Shown: positions 16,652 to 24,937 of the stretch, one piece after another
Layout of the letters: each line of letters starts with the position of its first letter
How positions within the stretch are numbered: position 1 is the first letter of the stretch
DNA from: Candidatus Ornithomonoglobus merdipullorum
Lineage (GTDB): Bacteria; Bacillota; Clostridia; UBA1381
DNA length: 40,205 nt
Assembly (NCBI GenBank): GCA_018714695.1
Contig: DVNB01000002.1
Span: 1 to 40,205, forward strand
Direction: 5' to 3'
Translations under genes and position numbers: made by a program
Notes under the pieces: model-generated
The model's input: only the letters and a program-made list of their open reading frames with translations
Told to the model about the DNA's origin: nothing
Database searches by the model: none

Positions 16652-17191
16652 TCAGTTCAGCAGCCTTTCCAGTTCCGAGTCAATGCTGTCATGCAGCATC
16701 GCTCTGATCTCGTCCTCGATCGTCGCCCATGTATATCGGTTGTAATGCGCAGTCGGACTTGTGAGTGACATCATCTTTTCTATCGGCAGACGTTTTGACG
16801 TCATACGCACCATTATCGTATTGTAAAGAAACGCCTTGTTGCCATATTTGCCGATGCGCTTGCGCCCCTTCTTTGTGTTTATCACGGCGCTTACTCCGAC
16901 ACGTTTTCCGGCGTAATGACTGAAATGCGACATTGGTATCGCTCCGCCCTTATCACGGAGCTCGGCTATAAGATTAGCGGTCGTAGCTTTTTTGAGCTGC
17001 AAATTGTTGATGTCTCCCTTTGCCGTATATGTCTTCTTTGTGATCCTGTCATCCATATTTTTAGCCTTTTTTGCGGTATTGTTGACCGCCGTGCGTATGA
17101 CCATCGGAGCACGCTTTCTCATATCTCCGAGAGCTTCTCTTACGCGTGCAAGCTCTGAATCAAGATCAATGGTGATATTTATTGTCGGCAT
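16652..17191 (-). CDS. Minor tail protein Z (gpZ-like)
   Basis: A 179-residue basic protein. The features are 'DMRKRAPMVIRTAVNNTAKKAKNM', 'ITKKTYTAKGDINNLQLKKATTANL' and 'YAGKRVGVSAVINTKKGRKRIGK', which fit the prophage minor tail protein Z / tail-completion family. Its start overlaps the stop of the head-tail joining gene by one base. It acts at the head-tail junction. Confidence 0.85.
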   Translation of the reverse strand: MPTINITIDLDSELARVREALGDMRKRAPMVIRTAVNNTAKKAKNMDDRITKKTYTAKGDINNLQLKKATTANLIAELRDKGGAIPMSHFSHYAGKRVGVSAVINTKKGRKRIGKYGNKAFLYNTIMVRMTSKRLPIEKMMSLTSPTAHYNRYTWATIEDEIRAMLHDSIDSELERLLN

Positions 17192-17532
17192 TATCTTCCT
17201 CCTGTCTTATGGAGATCGATCTTATACATCCCATCCTGTTCCGATACAGATACGACCGTATATGTTTTACCGTCAAGCTTGAGCATGGTCCCGACCTTCG
17301 GCTTACCGAAATCATCTGTTGAGATATAAAGAGCGATCCCTCCGCTGTAAAGTCCCCCGGCTCTCTGAGCGCTTTGGCCGTGATAGCTTATGCTGACCTC
17401 ACCGTCAAGCAGATCGTCATCGACCACTGCCGGGAGCTGCACACCGTTTATATCGTGCAGCTCTCCAAACTCTGTCAGATTCAAAAATGCAGTCTTGACG
17501 TCCTCATGGATGATATCCTTGAACGTTTTCAT
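17191..17532 (-). CDS. Head-tail joining protein
   Basis: A 113-residue protein with 'MKTFKDIIHEDVKTAFLNLTEFGELHDINGV' at the N-terminus and a C-terminal beta domain 'VGTMLKLDGKTYTVVSVSEQDGMYKIDL'. The 'FGE.H.I.G....V' entry and the terminal barrel are typical of lambda FII-like / Phage_attach head-tail connectors. The start overlaps the DUF2190-like gene by 4 bp. It probably completes the neck after packaging. Confidence 0.75.
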   Translation of the reverse strand: MKTFKDIIHEDVKTAFLNLTEFGELHDINGVQLPAVVDDDLLDGEVSISYHGQSAQRAGGLYSGGIALYISTDDFGKPKVGTMLKLDGKTYTVVSVSEQDGMYKIDLHKTGGR

Positions 17533-17858
17533 CTGTTTAGTCTTACCGCGGCGGCAGTGTCACCGGCTGCCGCCGCCGCTGCGGCTATACCTATAAAGGT
17601 ATTTGAGCTCGCTGTTGCCGTGACCTCACCGGCATCGTCGTCATAATATACCTTTGCTCCCGCGGTTATCGCCGCATCGTCTTTCGGCAGCGACCACACC
17701 CCGGTCGTTGTGATAACGCCTGTCTCTCCGGGCTGGATCGTGCATGCCGCTATTCCGCATATCTCACCCATAACAACGAGCGTTCCTGCGGCTATTGCCG
17801 TCTCCGTCTCGTTGATGTAGTCAAGGTTATTGCCTTCCTGTATGTATTCCGCTGTCAT
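17529..17858 (-). CDS. DUF2190-like putative capsid decoration protein
   Basis: A 109-residue protein. 'YIQEGNNLDYINETETAIAAGTLVVMGEICGIA' and 'VWSLPKDDAAITAGAKVYYDDDAGEVTA' match the DUF2190 pattern found next to capsid genes in many phages. An AAGGAGGCAC site precedes the ATG. The family is thought to decorate or stabilise heads. Here it is separated from the capsid gene by two tail/baseplate genes, which is unusual. Confidence 0.8.
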   Translation of the reverse strand: MTAEYIQEGNNLDYINETETAIAAGTLVVMGEICGIAACTIQPGETGVITTTGVWSLPKDDAAITAGAKVYYDDDAGEVTATASSNTFIGIAAAAAAAGDTAAAVRLNR

Positions 17859-17870
17859 TTCCGTGCCTCC

Positions 17871-18158
17871 TTATATGCTTATTTTTATCGTGATATTGCC
17901 GTTTTCGTCGGCTTTTATATCTATCGTGTTAAGTGTTACGCCGTAATAATTACGGATCCCTGTCACTATATCGACAGTCGCTTTCGTTCGGAAGATCTGA
18001 AACGGCTCATCGATTATAGAGTAATCGAATCCGTATCCCCGCATAAGCGGCAGGCTGCCCTTTGGCGTTCGGATGAAGAACTTGATATTCTCCATCAGCA
18101 GTGCTGCAGCCTCCTCGGTCATAGTGCTGTTTGTGATCTCGGTCTCAAGCATCAGCAT
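17871..18158 (-). CDS. Baseplate wedge protein (gp25/GPW family)
   Basis: A 95-residue protein with the family core 'NIKFFIRTPKGSLPLMRGYGFDYSIIDEPF' followed by 'IVTGIRNYYGVTLNTIDIKAD' and an 'ITIKISI' terminal strand. gp25-like proteins form the baseplate wedge next to gpJ in contractile tails. In P2 this gene (W) lies beside J; here it lies 5.6 kb away from J, between head genes. Its start overlaps the gpU-like gene by 7 bp. Confidence 0.9.
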   Translation of the reverse strand: MLMLETEITNSTMTEEAAALLMENIKFFIRTPKGSLPLMRGYGFDYSIIDEPFQIFRTKATVDIVTGIRNYYGVTLNTIDIKADENGNITIKISI

Positions 18159-18544
18159 TCCTCCAGTGTTACATCAAGCTCGGCATGAGTTATGATCCCG
18201 TTATGGATCACCTCTGTGAACTTCTCAACAAGTTTTGTGCAGATCCACTTATTGTGACCGTATACCTTTGTCCCAATAACAAGTTCGCCTGCAACTCCCT
18301 TGTTTACCCACGTGACCAGATCCGCGAGCAGGTCGCGCAGATTTTTATTGAACCTCTGGTCGAGCACCATCGTAAAAGTGAGCTTTCCCGCCTCGGGACC
18401 GAGAAACACCTGCTTCGGTCTGTCAGTCGTGTTGGCGGGATAGTATGTTGCATAGCGTCCCTCTGCCGTTCTTTCGATATTCGCCGGGTACTGCCACCAT
18501 TCACTGTTGACCTCGAACTCCAAATAGCCCCAGTATCCGATCAT
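18152..18544 (-). CDS. Tail protein gpU-like
   Basis: A 130-residue protein: 'GYWGYLEFEVNSEWWQYPANIERTAEGRYATYYPANTTDRPKQVFLGPEAGKLTFTMVL'-type start, a helix 'NLRDLLADLVTWVNKG', and an 'ITHAELDVTLEEC' end. The order of strands, the 'G...GKLTFTMVL' block and the final 'DVTL' strand fit the P2 gpU tail-assembly family. It begins two bases after the capsid gene stop. The assignment is by fold pattern and size, so a related head-proximal protein is possible. Confidence 0.75.
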   Translation of the reverse strand: MIGYWGYLEFEVNSEWWQYPANIERTAEGRYATYYPANTTDRPKQVFLGPEAGKLTFTMVLDQRFNKNLRDLLADLVTWVNKGVAGELVIGTKVYGHNKWICTKLVEKFTEVIHNGIITHAELDVTLEEC

Positions 18545-18545
18545 T

Positions 18546-20090
18546 TTACTCTACAGTGATCTTTACTCCCGGATTGCGGCATATAGCCTCGGGATGGAGC
18601 ATACTAACGCCAAAGTCAAAGTATACATCCCAGATAAATCCGAGCGTTCCGGGCTTTTCGGAGCGCCTTATAGTAGCCTCGCGCTGCCCGTTCAAATAAT
18701 CCACCTGCATAAACTCGCGGTTTACGCCCATAAACCACGGTATGGCGCTGCCTTCTTCGACCATGCCGTTGAGCGTTACATCCTCAACAACGGTGAAGTT
18801 TGCGCCATAGTATGGATTTGCCGCCTGTGTGTTGTCGGTCGTGTTAATTGTCTGGCTCCTGAGGATCGTATTCACCTTTACTCCGAGACCGAGCGGAACG
18901 ATGAAAAGATCCGGAACAAGCGCAAGCTGATTGCCTGCCGCGTCCTTTTGAAGTCCTATCATGAGTATCATCTTCTGGATCGCTTCAAGCGTTATATCCG
19001 TTCCTGTTGTGAGTGTGTTCTTGCGTGCCGCTGAAAACAGCGTCTTGCCGTCAAATATCTTATTATTGTTGAGGAGAATATCGTATACCGCCTCATTCTG
19101 GGTCCTCATCGACATCGCCGCATATCTGCGCGGCATCGTTGTCAGAAGACCGATATCATCGTCGATAAACGCCTTACGTGACATTGTGAACTGTCTGCCG
19201 AAGGTGTCAAGCTGACGCTCGGGCATCGCAACATCCTGCGGAACATATGCCTTGAGCTCACCGTTTTCCGGTACGCGCTCAAGCCTGCCGCCGAGGGACA
19301 TTATGTACTCGTGATTAGTCGTCTTCTTGAAGTTCGGAAGTGATCCGAAACGCACAAACTTGTCAAAGCTTACGTTTGCCTTCTTGAGGCCCTCCACATA
19401 CGACTTTTTCACGACCTCATCCATGATGGCAGGGAAGAAGCTCTCGGGGTTGTAGAAGTCTCTCTGCAGCGCCGAGAGGAATCTTTCCGTGTCCATATGC
19501 CTGTAGTCAACGGAGCTGTTTTCGTTCGACATGCACTCTATTGCCATCTCTCTGAGCGAAGTTCCGCGGTAGTTATTCGAGCCTTCCGCCGGGTTTTCGA
19601 TGCTGCTTCCGCCGCGGAGCAGGAGCCCGTCCACCATTGCGCGGTGCAGCTTGTCACGGTGATCCTCCGTGATATATATGCCGGTATTCAACGGAGGTGC
19701 TGTGCGCATCTGCTCGTTTACGATCTCGGCAGAGACCTGCTGCGGTGTCAGCCCTCGCTCGATATAGCTTGTCGGATCCACACCGAAGTGACGGCATATA
19801 TTTATTATTTTTACCGCCTGCGCTCTTGTGTTGTCCATAGAACGCTTTTCGGGATCCTTTTCCTCCTCTTCATCTTCGTTATCTTCCTCATCCCCAGATG
19901 CGGGTTTCTTTGCGGCCGTTTTTCTCTTTTTCTTGCCTGTGTCCTCGCATTCCTGCCGCTCGAACTCGTCGATCACAGACTGAGCCGCGTTGAACTCACG
20001 GATCTCGTCCGGAGTCATGTCTCTGTTTTCGGCTCTGGCTCTGTCAACGAGCTCGCGCTGCCTCTTTAAAGCTTCCAAAATTTCATTCAT
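18546..20090 (-). CDS. Major capsid protein (HK97-fold, Mu gpT-like)
   Basis: A 514-residue shell protein. The first 100 residues are a coiled coil (EILEALKRQRELVDRARAEN) plus a Lys- and Asp/Glu-rich linker, which looks like a scaffold (delta) domain removed by the protease. The shell domain follows, with 'FVRFGSLPNFKKTTNHEYIM', 'RQFTMSRKAFIDDDIGLLTTMPRRYAAMSMRTQNEAVYDIL' and 'FIVPLGLGVKVNTIL', as in Mu-like capsids. The start overlaps the protease stop (ATGA), with GGAGG upstream. It is the most likely abundant virion protein. Confidence 0.93.
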   Translation of the reverse strand: MNEILEALKRQRELVDRARAENRDMTPDEIREFNAAQSVIDEFERQECEDTGKKKRKTAAKKPASGDEEDNEDEEEEKDPEKRSMDNTRAQAVKIINICRHFGVDPTSYIERGLTPQQVSAEIVNEQMRTAPPLNTGIYITEDHRDKLHRAMVDGLLLRGGSSIENPAEGSNNYRGTSLREMAIECMSNENSSVDYRHMDTERFLSALQRDFYNPESFFPAIMDEVVKKSYVEGLKKANVSFDKFVRFGSLPNFKKTTNHEYIMSLGGRLERVPENGELKAYVPQDVAMPERQLDTFGRQFTMSRKAFIDDDIGLLTTMPRRYAAMSMRTQNEAVYDILLNNNKIFDGKTLFSAARKNTLTTGTDITLEAIQKMILMIGLQKDAAGNQLALVPDLFIVPLGLGVKVNTILRSQTINTTDNTQAANPYYGANFTVVEDVTLNGMVEEGSAIPWFMGVNREFMQVDYLNGQREATIRRSEKPGTLGFIWDVYFDFGVSMLHPEAICRNPGVKITVE

Positions 20091-20686
20091 CTGAATTTAT
20101 TCCTCCTTGCGATCTTGATTAGATTTTGATTTATCTTCATCCGATAATCAACATAATTCTTTATTTGTCCGTTCTCGGTGACTGAGCGCCCGACGCCGAC
20201 CGATATATCCGCGGGTACCGACACAATTGATATTTCGATCGGTTCCCATTTCGTTGCGGTATAAGTCACATGCATCGTCTCACCCTTGCCGGTGGCGGTC
20301 CTCTGCTGCTCATGCACGATATATCCTACAGATACATTCCTGAGAGTTCCGTTTTTGACCTTGTTGTAATATATAAGGCTCTCATCGTCATCATCAAACT
20401 GTACCGTTGCAATACCGCGCCTGTTTTTGACCGATGCTTTGATCACCTTGCCTATGACTTTATCCCTGTTGTGATTATAGAGCAGGCATCCGGTCTTATT
20501 GAGCCGTTCAAGCATCACTGCGCCGCTTTTGTGGCTCAGTATCTCCGATACGCCCCATCGTTCAACCGGCGTTTCGCTCGAAAATGACAGCTCTACCGTG
20601 CGGGTGCTGTCGTCTAAAGTCCGGACCTCTCCGGACTCTGCATCCATCTGCCGCTGCATGATCTCAAATCTCTGTTCTGTTTCCAT
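20087..20686 (-). CDS. Prohead protease (HK97-type serine protease)
   Basis: A 199-residue protease of the caudoviral prohead family. The family pattern is seen as 'VERWGVSEILSHKSGAVMLERLNKTGCLLYNHNRDKVIGKV' (His of NHNR, about residue 70), 'LIYYNKVKNGTLRNVSVGYIV' (Ser of NVSVGY, about 119) and 'WEPIEISIVSVPADISVGVGRS'. It matures the capsid by removing the scaffold domain. The ATG at 20686 follows AGGAGGTG; it overlaps the portal gene by 23 bp. Confidence 0.93.
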   Translation of the reverse strand: METEQRFEIMQRQMDAESGEVRTLDDSTRTVELSFSSETPVERWGVSEILSHKSGAVMLERLNKTGCLLYNHNRDKVIGKVIKASVKNRRGIATVQFDDDDESLIYYNKVKNGTLRNVSVGYIVHEQQRTATGKGETMHVTYTATKWEPIEISIVSVPADISVGVGRSVTENGQIKNYVDYRMKINQNLIKIARRNKFR

Positions 20687-22142
20687 CCTGTTCACCTCCT
20701 CCCAGATACGGCAGTGCGGTATTAAGTCCAACTTCTGCCGCGTAATCCTGTATTTTCTTTAACTCGTCAATAACGGTCTTATAATCCTTTCCTTGCTCCG
20801 CCCATATGTCAACAAGTGTTTTCTGCCCGCTTTCAAGGGAAACTTTGTTTCCGTTTGCCTCCTTGAGCGGATCGATCCACTTCTTCGGTTTCTTGTTCCA
20901 CTCATGCTCGGTGTATGTATCGGGATCGGTCCAATATTCCGAGCCTATATCAAGTGTACCTGTAAGCACCGCTGATTCGATAAACGACTTATAAACTTCG
21001 TCATAGAATTCGTCAAGCAGCTTTGCCTGTTCCGGCTCGAACTGCTCCTCATCCTCGATCATCGCCTGACGAGCACTCGAATAATTCGCCTCGGAAAGGT
21101 CACGGCTCGTTGCCTCATAGCTTATGCCCTGTCCGGCTGCGATAAGCCGCGACATCAGCTTTACAAAATTGCTGCCGTCCGTTGCCGATGCACCTGGATT
21201 TACGACCTGTATATCATCACCGGCATTCAGCTCCGTAATGAGTCCCGGAGCAAGCTCGACTTTTCCGTAATCGTTCTTTTCGCCCGGTGTGCTTTGAACA
21301 CCGAGCCCGCCGGAGGGCAGCACCTTTTTGATGAACACGGAAAGGCATGCCGCAATGCGTTCCTTCATGGACGCAGCCTCAATGTATCCGTTCGTCTCCT
21401 TTATCCTGCTTATGGTCGCCGCCATCTCCGGCATCTCGCGGATCTGCGACGGGCGAGTTTTCGAGAACATGAATATAACGTTTTCACGTGGTACGTAGCG
21501 TGGCGCGAGTGTTGTGTAGCCTTCTATGTCGTATTGCTTTATCCAATACCCCACAGGACGGTTATAGCTATTGTATTCAACGCCGCCAACGACTCTGTTG
21601 CCGGGAGTATGGGGCGCAAACTGTGTGCCGTCAAGCTCATCGACCTCAAGCGCCTGCAGCTTGAACGGCAGCAGCCCGTCCGGAGTATAGCATTTTACAA
21701 AAAGTGCGGCTCCGTCGACCTTCTTCCTCCGCACAGCCATTCTTGCCATTTCCGCCAAGGACTGCATCCTGGTAACATCACAGTTCTCCTTTTTGCACCA
21801 CTTCCGCCAAAGCTTTTCTATCTGCGTATTGAGCGTCTCGTCAGGCGTCTTCGCCTCAAGCGTAAATCCCTTGCCGACAACATTCCTGATCCACGGATAT
21901 ATATTGGCGTTCATGATGTCGCTGTTTCGTTCAAGATCCCGCGAACGCGCCCTTACAATGTCTCTGTAATCCCGATCAGTCGTCTCTGCCGACTCGTTAA
22001 ACGCGTACCAATTCCGGTTCAGCCTGTCGAATGTGCCGGCATCATAATTTCGCTTCTGTTCGTCATATGCATTGCGCCATGCCTGCCTTTTATATGCAAG
22101 TTTCGGCGCAATGTATTTTAAAATGTCCATTCCATTGCTCAT
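20664..22142 (-). CDS. Portal protein (lambda gpB family)
   Basis: A 492-residue portal. 'DIVRARSRDLERNSDIMNANIYPWIRNVVGKGF' is the hallmark start of lambda-family portals. It is followed by 'RKKVDGAALFVKCY', 'NRPVGYWIKQYD', 'VPRENVIFMFSKTRPSQIREMPEMAATISRIKETNGYIEAA' and 'AAGQGISYEATSRDLSEANYSSARQAMIEDE'. It forms the 12-subunit ring for DNA entry. It is preceded by the gpD tail gene, not directly by terminase. Confidence 0.95.
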   Translation of the reverse strand: MSNGMDILKYIAPKLAYKRQAWRNAYDEQKRNYDAGTFDRLNRNWYAFNESAETTDRDYRDIVRARSRDLERNSDIMNANIYPWIRNVVGKGFTLEAKTPDETLNTQIEKLWRKWCKKENCDVTRMQSLAEMARMAVRRKKVDGAALFVKCYTPDGLLPFKLQALEVDELDGTQFAPHTPGNRVVGGVEYNSYNRPVGYWIKQYDIEGYTTLAPRYVPRENVIFMFSKTRPSQIREMPEMAATISRIKETNGYIEAASMKERIAACLSVFIKKVLPSGGLGVQSTPGEKNDYGKVELAPGLITELNAGDDIQVVNPGASATDGSNFVKLMSRLIAAGQGISYEATSRDLSEANYSSARQAMIEDEEQFEPEQAKLLDEFYDEVYKSFIESAVLTGTLDIGSEYWTDPDTYTEHEWNKKPKKWIDPLKEANGNKVSLESGQKTLVDIWAEQGKDYKTVIDELKKIQDYAAEVGLNTALPYLGGGEQDGNRTEI

Positions 22143-22162
22143 CCTTTCCGCGCTCTGCTGAT

Positions 22163-23278
22163 CTAAATATCCTTTTCAAGCGTGACCGCGTGAGCTTCAA
22201 CGCTCATTAGATACGATTTCTTGCTTGTGAGCATATGCGTAACCTTGTCAACTGCATATTTTCCGCTGTAGCCCCCAAGCCCAGTGAAATAATAATTATT
22301 CCCGCTGTATATAGGCTCCGTGCCGCCGAGTATATTGTTGAACCTGAGCACGACTGCTTCAATATTGGTATTATAAAGCGCCGCCTTTGCTTTGAGTTCT
22401 GCTTCAGCCGCCGATTTTGCCGATGTACTGAGTTTTATAACGCGTTCCTGTGAGCCGTATGTATATGTCGACTCGTCATCGCTGCCCTCCGGCTTATATG
22501 TGCATTCTACTCCTGTGTAGGTGCCCTCCTGGTTATCCTCAATGGTGTACACGGAAGAGCTTGCGGAACGCAGCGTCCTTACGTTTATCGTACCGACGGG
22601 ATCGGCAGCATCGCGCTCCTCTCTGTTGTATATAACAATGTTGTTTCTATAGACCTTCATGCCCAGTCCGTATTCACGGCATACGCTGTATAAGAATTCG
22701 ACATCCGTCTGGCGCGACTGCTGACGCGATTCAAGTTGTATGTCGGCTGCATAATACTCGAGTCCGCATCCAAGACGCGAGCATATTTCCTCAGCAATAG
22801 CCGAAATCGTGATATTTTCCCACTTCTGCGTGTTCTCTGAGCCGTAAGCTGGCAGCGTCAGCGATTTTATCGTCACTTCATTCGGAAACCCGGAAATCTT
22901 TATTGAATCACAGAGAAATGTTCCGCAGTCTATCCATTGCTCATCACCCGGTGCAAGCCAGTTCTGCAGATGGATCTTTGCGTTAAGCACAGTATTTTTA
23001 TCTATGAGCCAGTCGGTGGTCCAATGCTCCGCTTCATCTTTCATGGTGATCTCAAAACTATCAGTTTCTCCGTCCGCAACGTCCGTATACTCCATGTCCG
23101 TGACAAACTCCTTAATATCGCCCCAGATATTAACGCCGTTAATGCCCACAAGACCATCTGCTCTCGCCGCTGATTCTGTAACCACATGCTTGTTGGACGG
23201 CGCCGAAAATGATACTATTGCCGAGCCGCCGCTCATCACTGCCGACTGCCCGCTCGGACCGGTTATTGTTGTAGGCAT
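22163..23278 (-). CDS. Late control protein D (gpD-like baseplate hub)
   Basis: A 371-residue hub protein. 'INIWGDIKEFVTDMEYTDVADGETDSFEITMKDEAEHW', 'GCGLEYYAADIQLESRQQSRQTDVEFLYSVCREYGLGMKVYRNNIVIYN' and a C-terminal 'GYSGKYAVDKVTHMLTSKKSYLMSVEAHAV' fit the gpD/gp27-like hub family. The AAAGGAG site precedes its ATG. It works with the gpV spike at the base of the tube but is encoded 12 kb from it. Confidence 0.9.
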   Translation of the reverse strand: MPTTITGPSGQSAVMSGGSAIVSFSAPSNKHVVTESAARADGLVGINGVNIWGDIKEFVTDMEYTDVADGETDSFEITMKDEAEHWTTDWLIDKNTVLNAKIHLQNWLAPGDEQWIDCGTFLCDSIKISGFPNEVTIKSLTLPAYGSENTQKWENITISAIAEEICSRLGCGLEYYAADIQLESRQQSRQTDVEFLYSVCREYGLGMKVYRNNIVIYNREERDAADPVGTINVRTLRSASSSVYTIEDNQEGTYTGVECTYKPEGSDDESTYTYGSQERVIKLSTSAKSAAEAELKAKAALYNTNIEAVVLRFNNILGGTEPIYSGNNYYFTGLGGYSGKYAVDKVTHMLTSKKSYLMSVEAHAVTLEKDI

Positions 23279-23294
23279 ATCATGCTCCTTTCAT

Positions 23295-23495
23295 TCATTG
23301 CCGCCACGGCGGAAGATACACGGTGCTGTCCGTTTTCTCAATCTCAGGTATCTCAAGCTCGATACCAAAATCAAATACCGCTGTCTCTACATATTCCTGA
23401 TTTGTAGCGATTATCGGCGCTGTAAGAGTTTCGTCGCCGTATGCCGTATATGCGATATTGTCCCATGTGTCGCCTTTTACTGTTGTATATTTCAT
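23295..23495 (-). CDS. Tail protein X (LysM-like)
   Basis: A 66-residue protein with a LysM-type domain: MKYTTVKGDTWDNIAYTAYG, 'APIIATNQEYVETAVFDFGIELEIPEI', and a PPW end. P2 gpX-like proteins of this size join the tail base. The start overlaps the upstream gene by 4 bp. It is adjacent to gpD, as expected for the family. Confidence 0.9.
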   Translation of the reverse strand: MKYTTVKGDTWDNIAYTAYGDETLTAPIIATNQEYVETAVFDFGIELEIPEIEKTDSTVYLPPWRQ

Positions 23496-23707
23496 CGCCT
23501 GTCAAAAAACGCAAGAGCCGTTTTTCTGCCCAAGCCCGGGGCTTCCGCCTCACTTACGGCTGATTCAAGCTCGTTCTTCATCTTGTACAGCGTCGCAAGA
23601 TCGGCGCGTGTCAATGTCCTTGAACCTATCTTATAAGACTGTCCGCCCATAAGTATGGCGGAAATAGCCGCATTCACCTCTTCAAGCTGTGTCTTTGCGT
23701 CTGTCAT
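23492..23707 (-). CDS. gpW/DUF6148-like head-tail joining protein
   Basis: A 71-residue protein: MTDAKTQLEEVNAAISAILM, then 'GGQSYKIGSRTLTRADLATLYKMKNELESAV'. The 'GQSY.IG.R.LTRADL..L' motif is diagnostic of gpW/DUF6148 head-tail joining proteins. The ATG at 23707 is chosen for the AGGAGG site. A hairpin with a T-run lies directly upstream, so its level may be set separately from gpJ. Confidence 0.85.
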   Translation of the reverse strand: MTDAKTQLEEVNAAISAILMGGQSYKIGSRTLTRADLATLYKMKNELESAVSEAEAPGLGRKTALAFFDRR

Positions 23708-23720
23708 GCATCTTCCTCCT

Positions 23721-23769
23721 AAACAAAAACAGGCGTTTAGAAGGGTCTGCATGCCCTCTTTAACGCCCG
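23721..23769 (-). terminator. Intra-operon Rho-independent terminator-like hairpin
   Basis: On the minus strand, an outer GGCGTT/AACGCC stem encloses an AGAGGG/CCCTTCT stem. It is followed by the run TTTTTGTTT and then the AGGAGG of the gpW-like gene. It lies in the 78-bp gap between gpJ and the gpW-like gene inside the late operon. It has terminator architecture; partial read-through is expected since essential genes follow. Confidence 0.65.
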
Positions 23770-23785
23770 TAAAATATTTAAAGAT

Positions 23786-24928
23786 CTATTCCTCTATATA
23801 GCCCTTATATTCTATACTTGTACTTTCGCAGTATGCGATCTCATTTGCTTCGACCTTCGTATCCAGAGGAGAAGCGATCGTTACCTGCGCGGCTCCCGCG
23901 GCTATGAGCAGTGATATAAGTTTTTGACTGCTTATGTCTCTGCCGATCCGCGCGCTCTGCCATGTCTTGAATTCCTCCGCCGCTGCGGCGATCGCTTTCT
24001 GTATCTCGGCAAGCTTGGAAAGATCGGTGTCGTATATCTTGTATTCCACCGATATAGCATAGTTCACTCTGGTAACGTTTTTGACGGTTATATTATCCGT
24101 CAGAGGCTTTATATCCGGATCGTCAAGATAATTTTCAAGCTCCTCCAGAAATGCGCTCGTCGCTTGTGTCCTGTCCGCCATGAGAATGTATATATCTATG
24201 TTCGCATCAGAAGGATTCAGGACCACGACATCATCTATAAGCGTTGAAAATGCCTTGGTATAATAGATGTATGCCTGCTCGGCTCCGGCTGTGCTGTATG
24301 TATAGCGCGAATCGTATATGCGTTCGGCGAATGCGTCATCACTTTCAGCATCCGTGCCGCCGGTGGGAGCATCCGTGTTTGATACCGAACCGATATATGC
24401 GATCGGATCCACAAGCATATTGAGCTCGCCGATCTCAAAATCATTTGCCGCCGCGCCGCCTGCGGTCGCCATACACGGCACATCTACGTATTCCTCACCG
24501 GGGGCGATCTCCGCATATTCGGTCGTGGCAAAATATATCCTGCTACTTCCGCCGGTCACCCTCGTTCCTTCAGGGATGCCTATAACATTCTGCCGCACTG
24601 CGGATGCCGTAAATCGAATCATCACAACTGCTGACTCAGCCTGCTTGCGAGTTAGTCCGCCGCGGCTTATGCCGATATTGTCAAGATACGTTCCCGATGA
24701 ATATTTCAAAAGATTTTGTTTCGCCTTCGAATTGATCGCCTCGGCAAGCTGATAAAACAGCGCCGCAGCAGCATACATTATAGCAAGCTGCTCGTCAGGC
24801 ACAGTTTTATTTTCGCCCGTTATTCCAAGATAAGCGGTGTTGTATTCTTCGACGATCTTCTTTTTAAGCCCCTCGAGTGTGATGTCTCCCATGAACGAGA
24901 CATCTGAAATCTCTTCGAATCGTGCCAT
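23786..24928 (-). CDS. Baseplate J protein (gp47/gpJ family)
   Basis: A 380-residue baseplate protein. Features: 'IVEEYNTAYLGITGENKTVPDEQLAIMYAAAALFYQLAEAINSKAKQNLL', 'GTYLDNIGISRGGLTRKQAESA', 'GIPEGTRVTGGSSRIYFATTEYAEIAPGEEYVDVPCMATAGGAAAND' and 'TDAESDDAFAERIYDSRYTYSTAGAEQAYIYYTK'. These are the standard gpJ blocks. It begins 9 bp after the TerL stop, far from its usual partners gpI and gpV (15 kb away). Confidence 0.95.
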   Translation of the reverse strand: MARFEEISDVSFMGDITLEGLKKKIVEEYNTAYLGITGENKTVPDEQLAIMYAAAALFYQLAEAINSKAKQNLLKYSSGTYLDNIGISRGGLTRKQAESAVVMIRFTASAVRQNVIGIPEGTRVTGGSSRIYFATTEYAEIAPGEEYVDVPCMATAGGAAANDFEIGELNMLVDPIAYIGSVSNTDAPTGGTDAESDDAFAERIYDSRYTYSTAGAEQAYIYYTKAFSTLIDDVVVLNPSDANIDIYILMADRTQATSAFLEELENYLDDPDIKPLTDNITVKNVTRVNYAISVEYKIYDTDLSKLAEIQKAIAAAAEEFKTWQSARIGRDISSQKLISLLIAAGAAQVTIASPLDTKVEANEIAYCESTSIEYKGYIEE

Positions 24929-24937
24929 AAATCCTCC

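Noticed and set aside
21294-22121. A 275-codon plus-strand open frame opposite the portal gene
   Set aside because: It lies fully antisense to a clear portal protein, is Arg/Cys/His-rich and has no ribosome binding site. It is a shadow frame.
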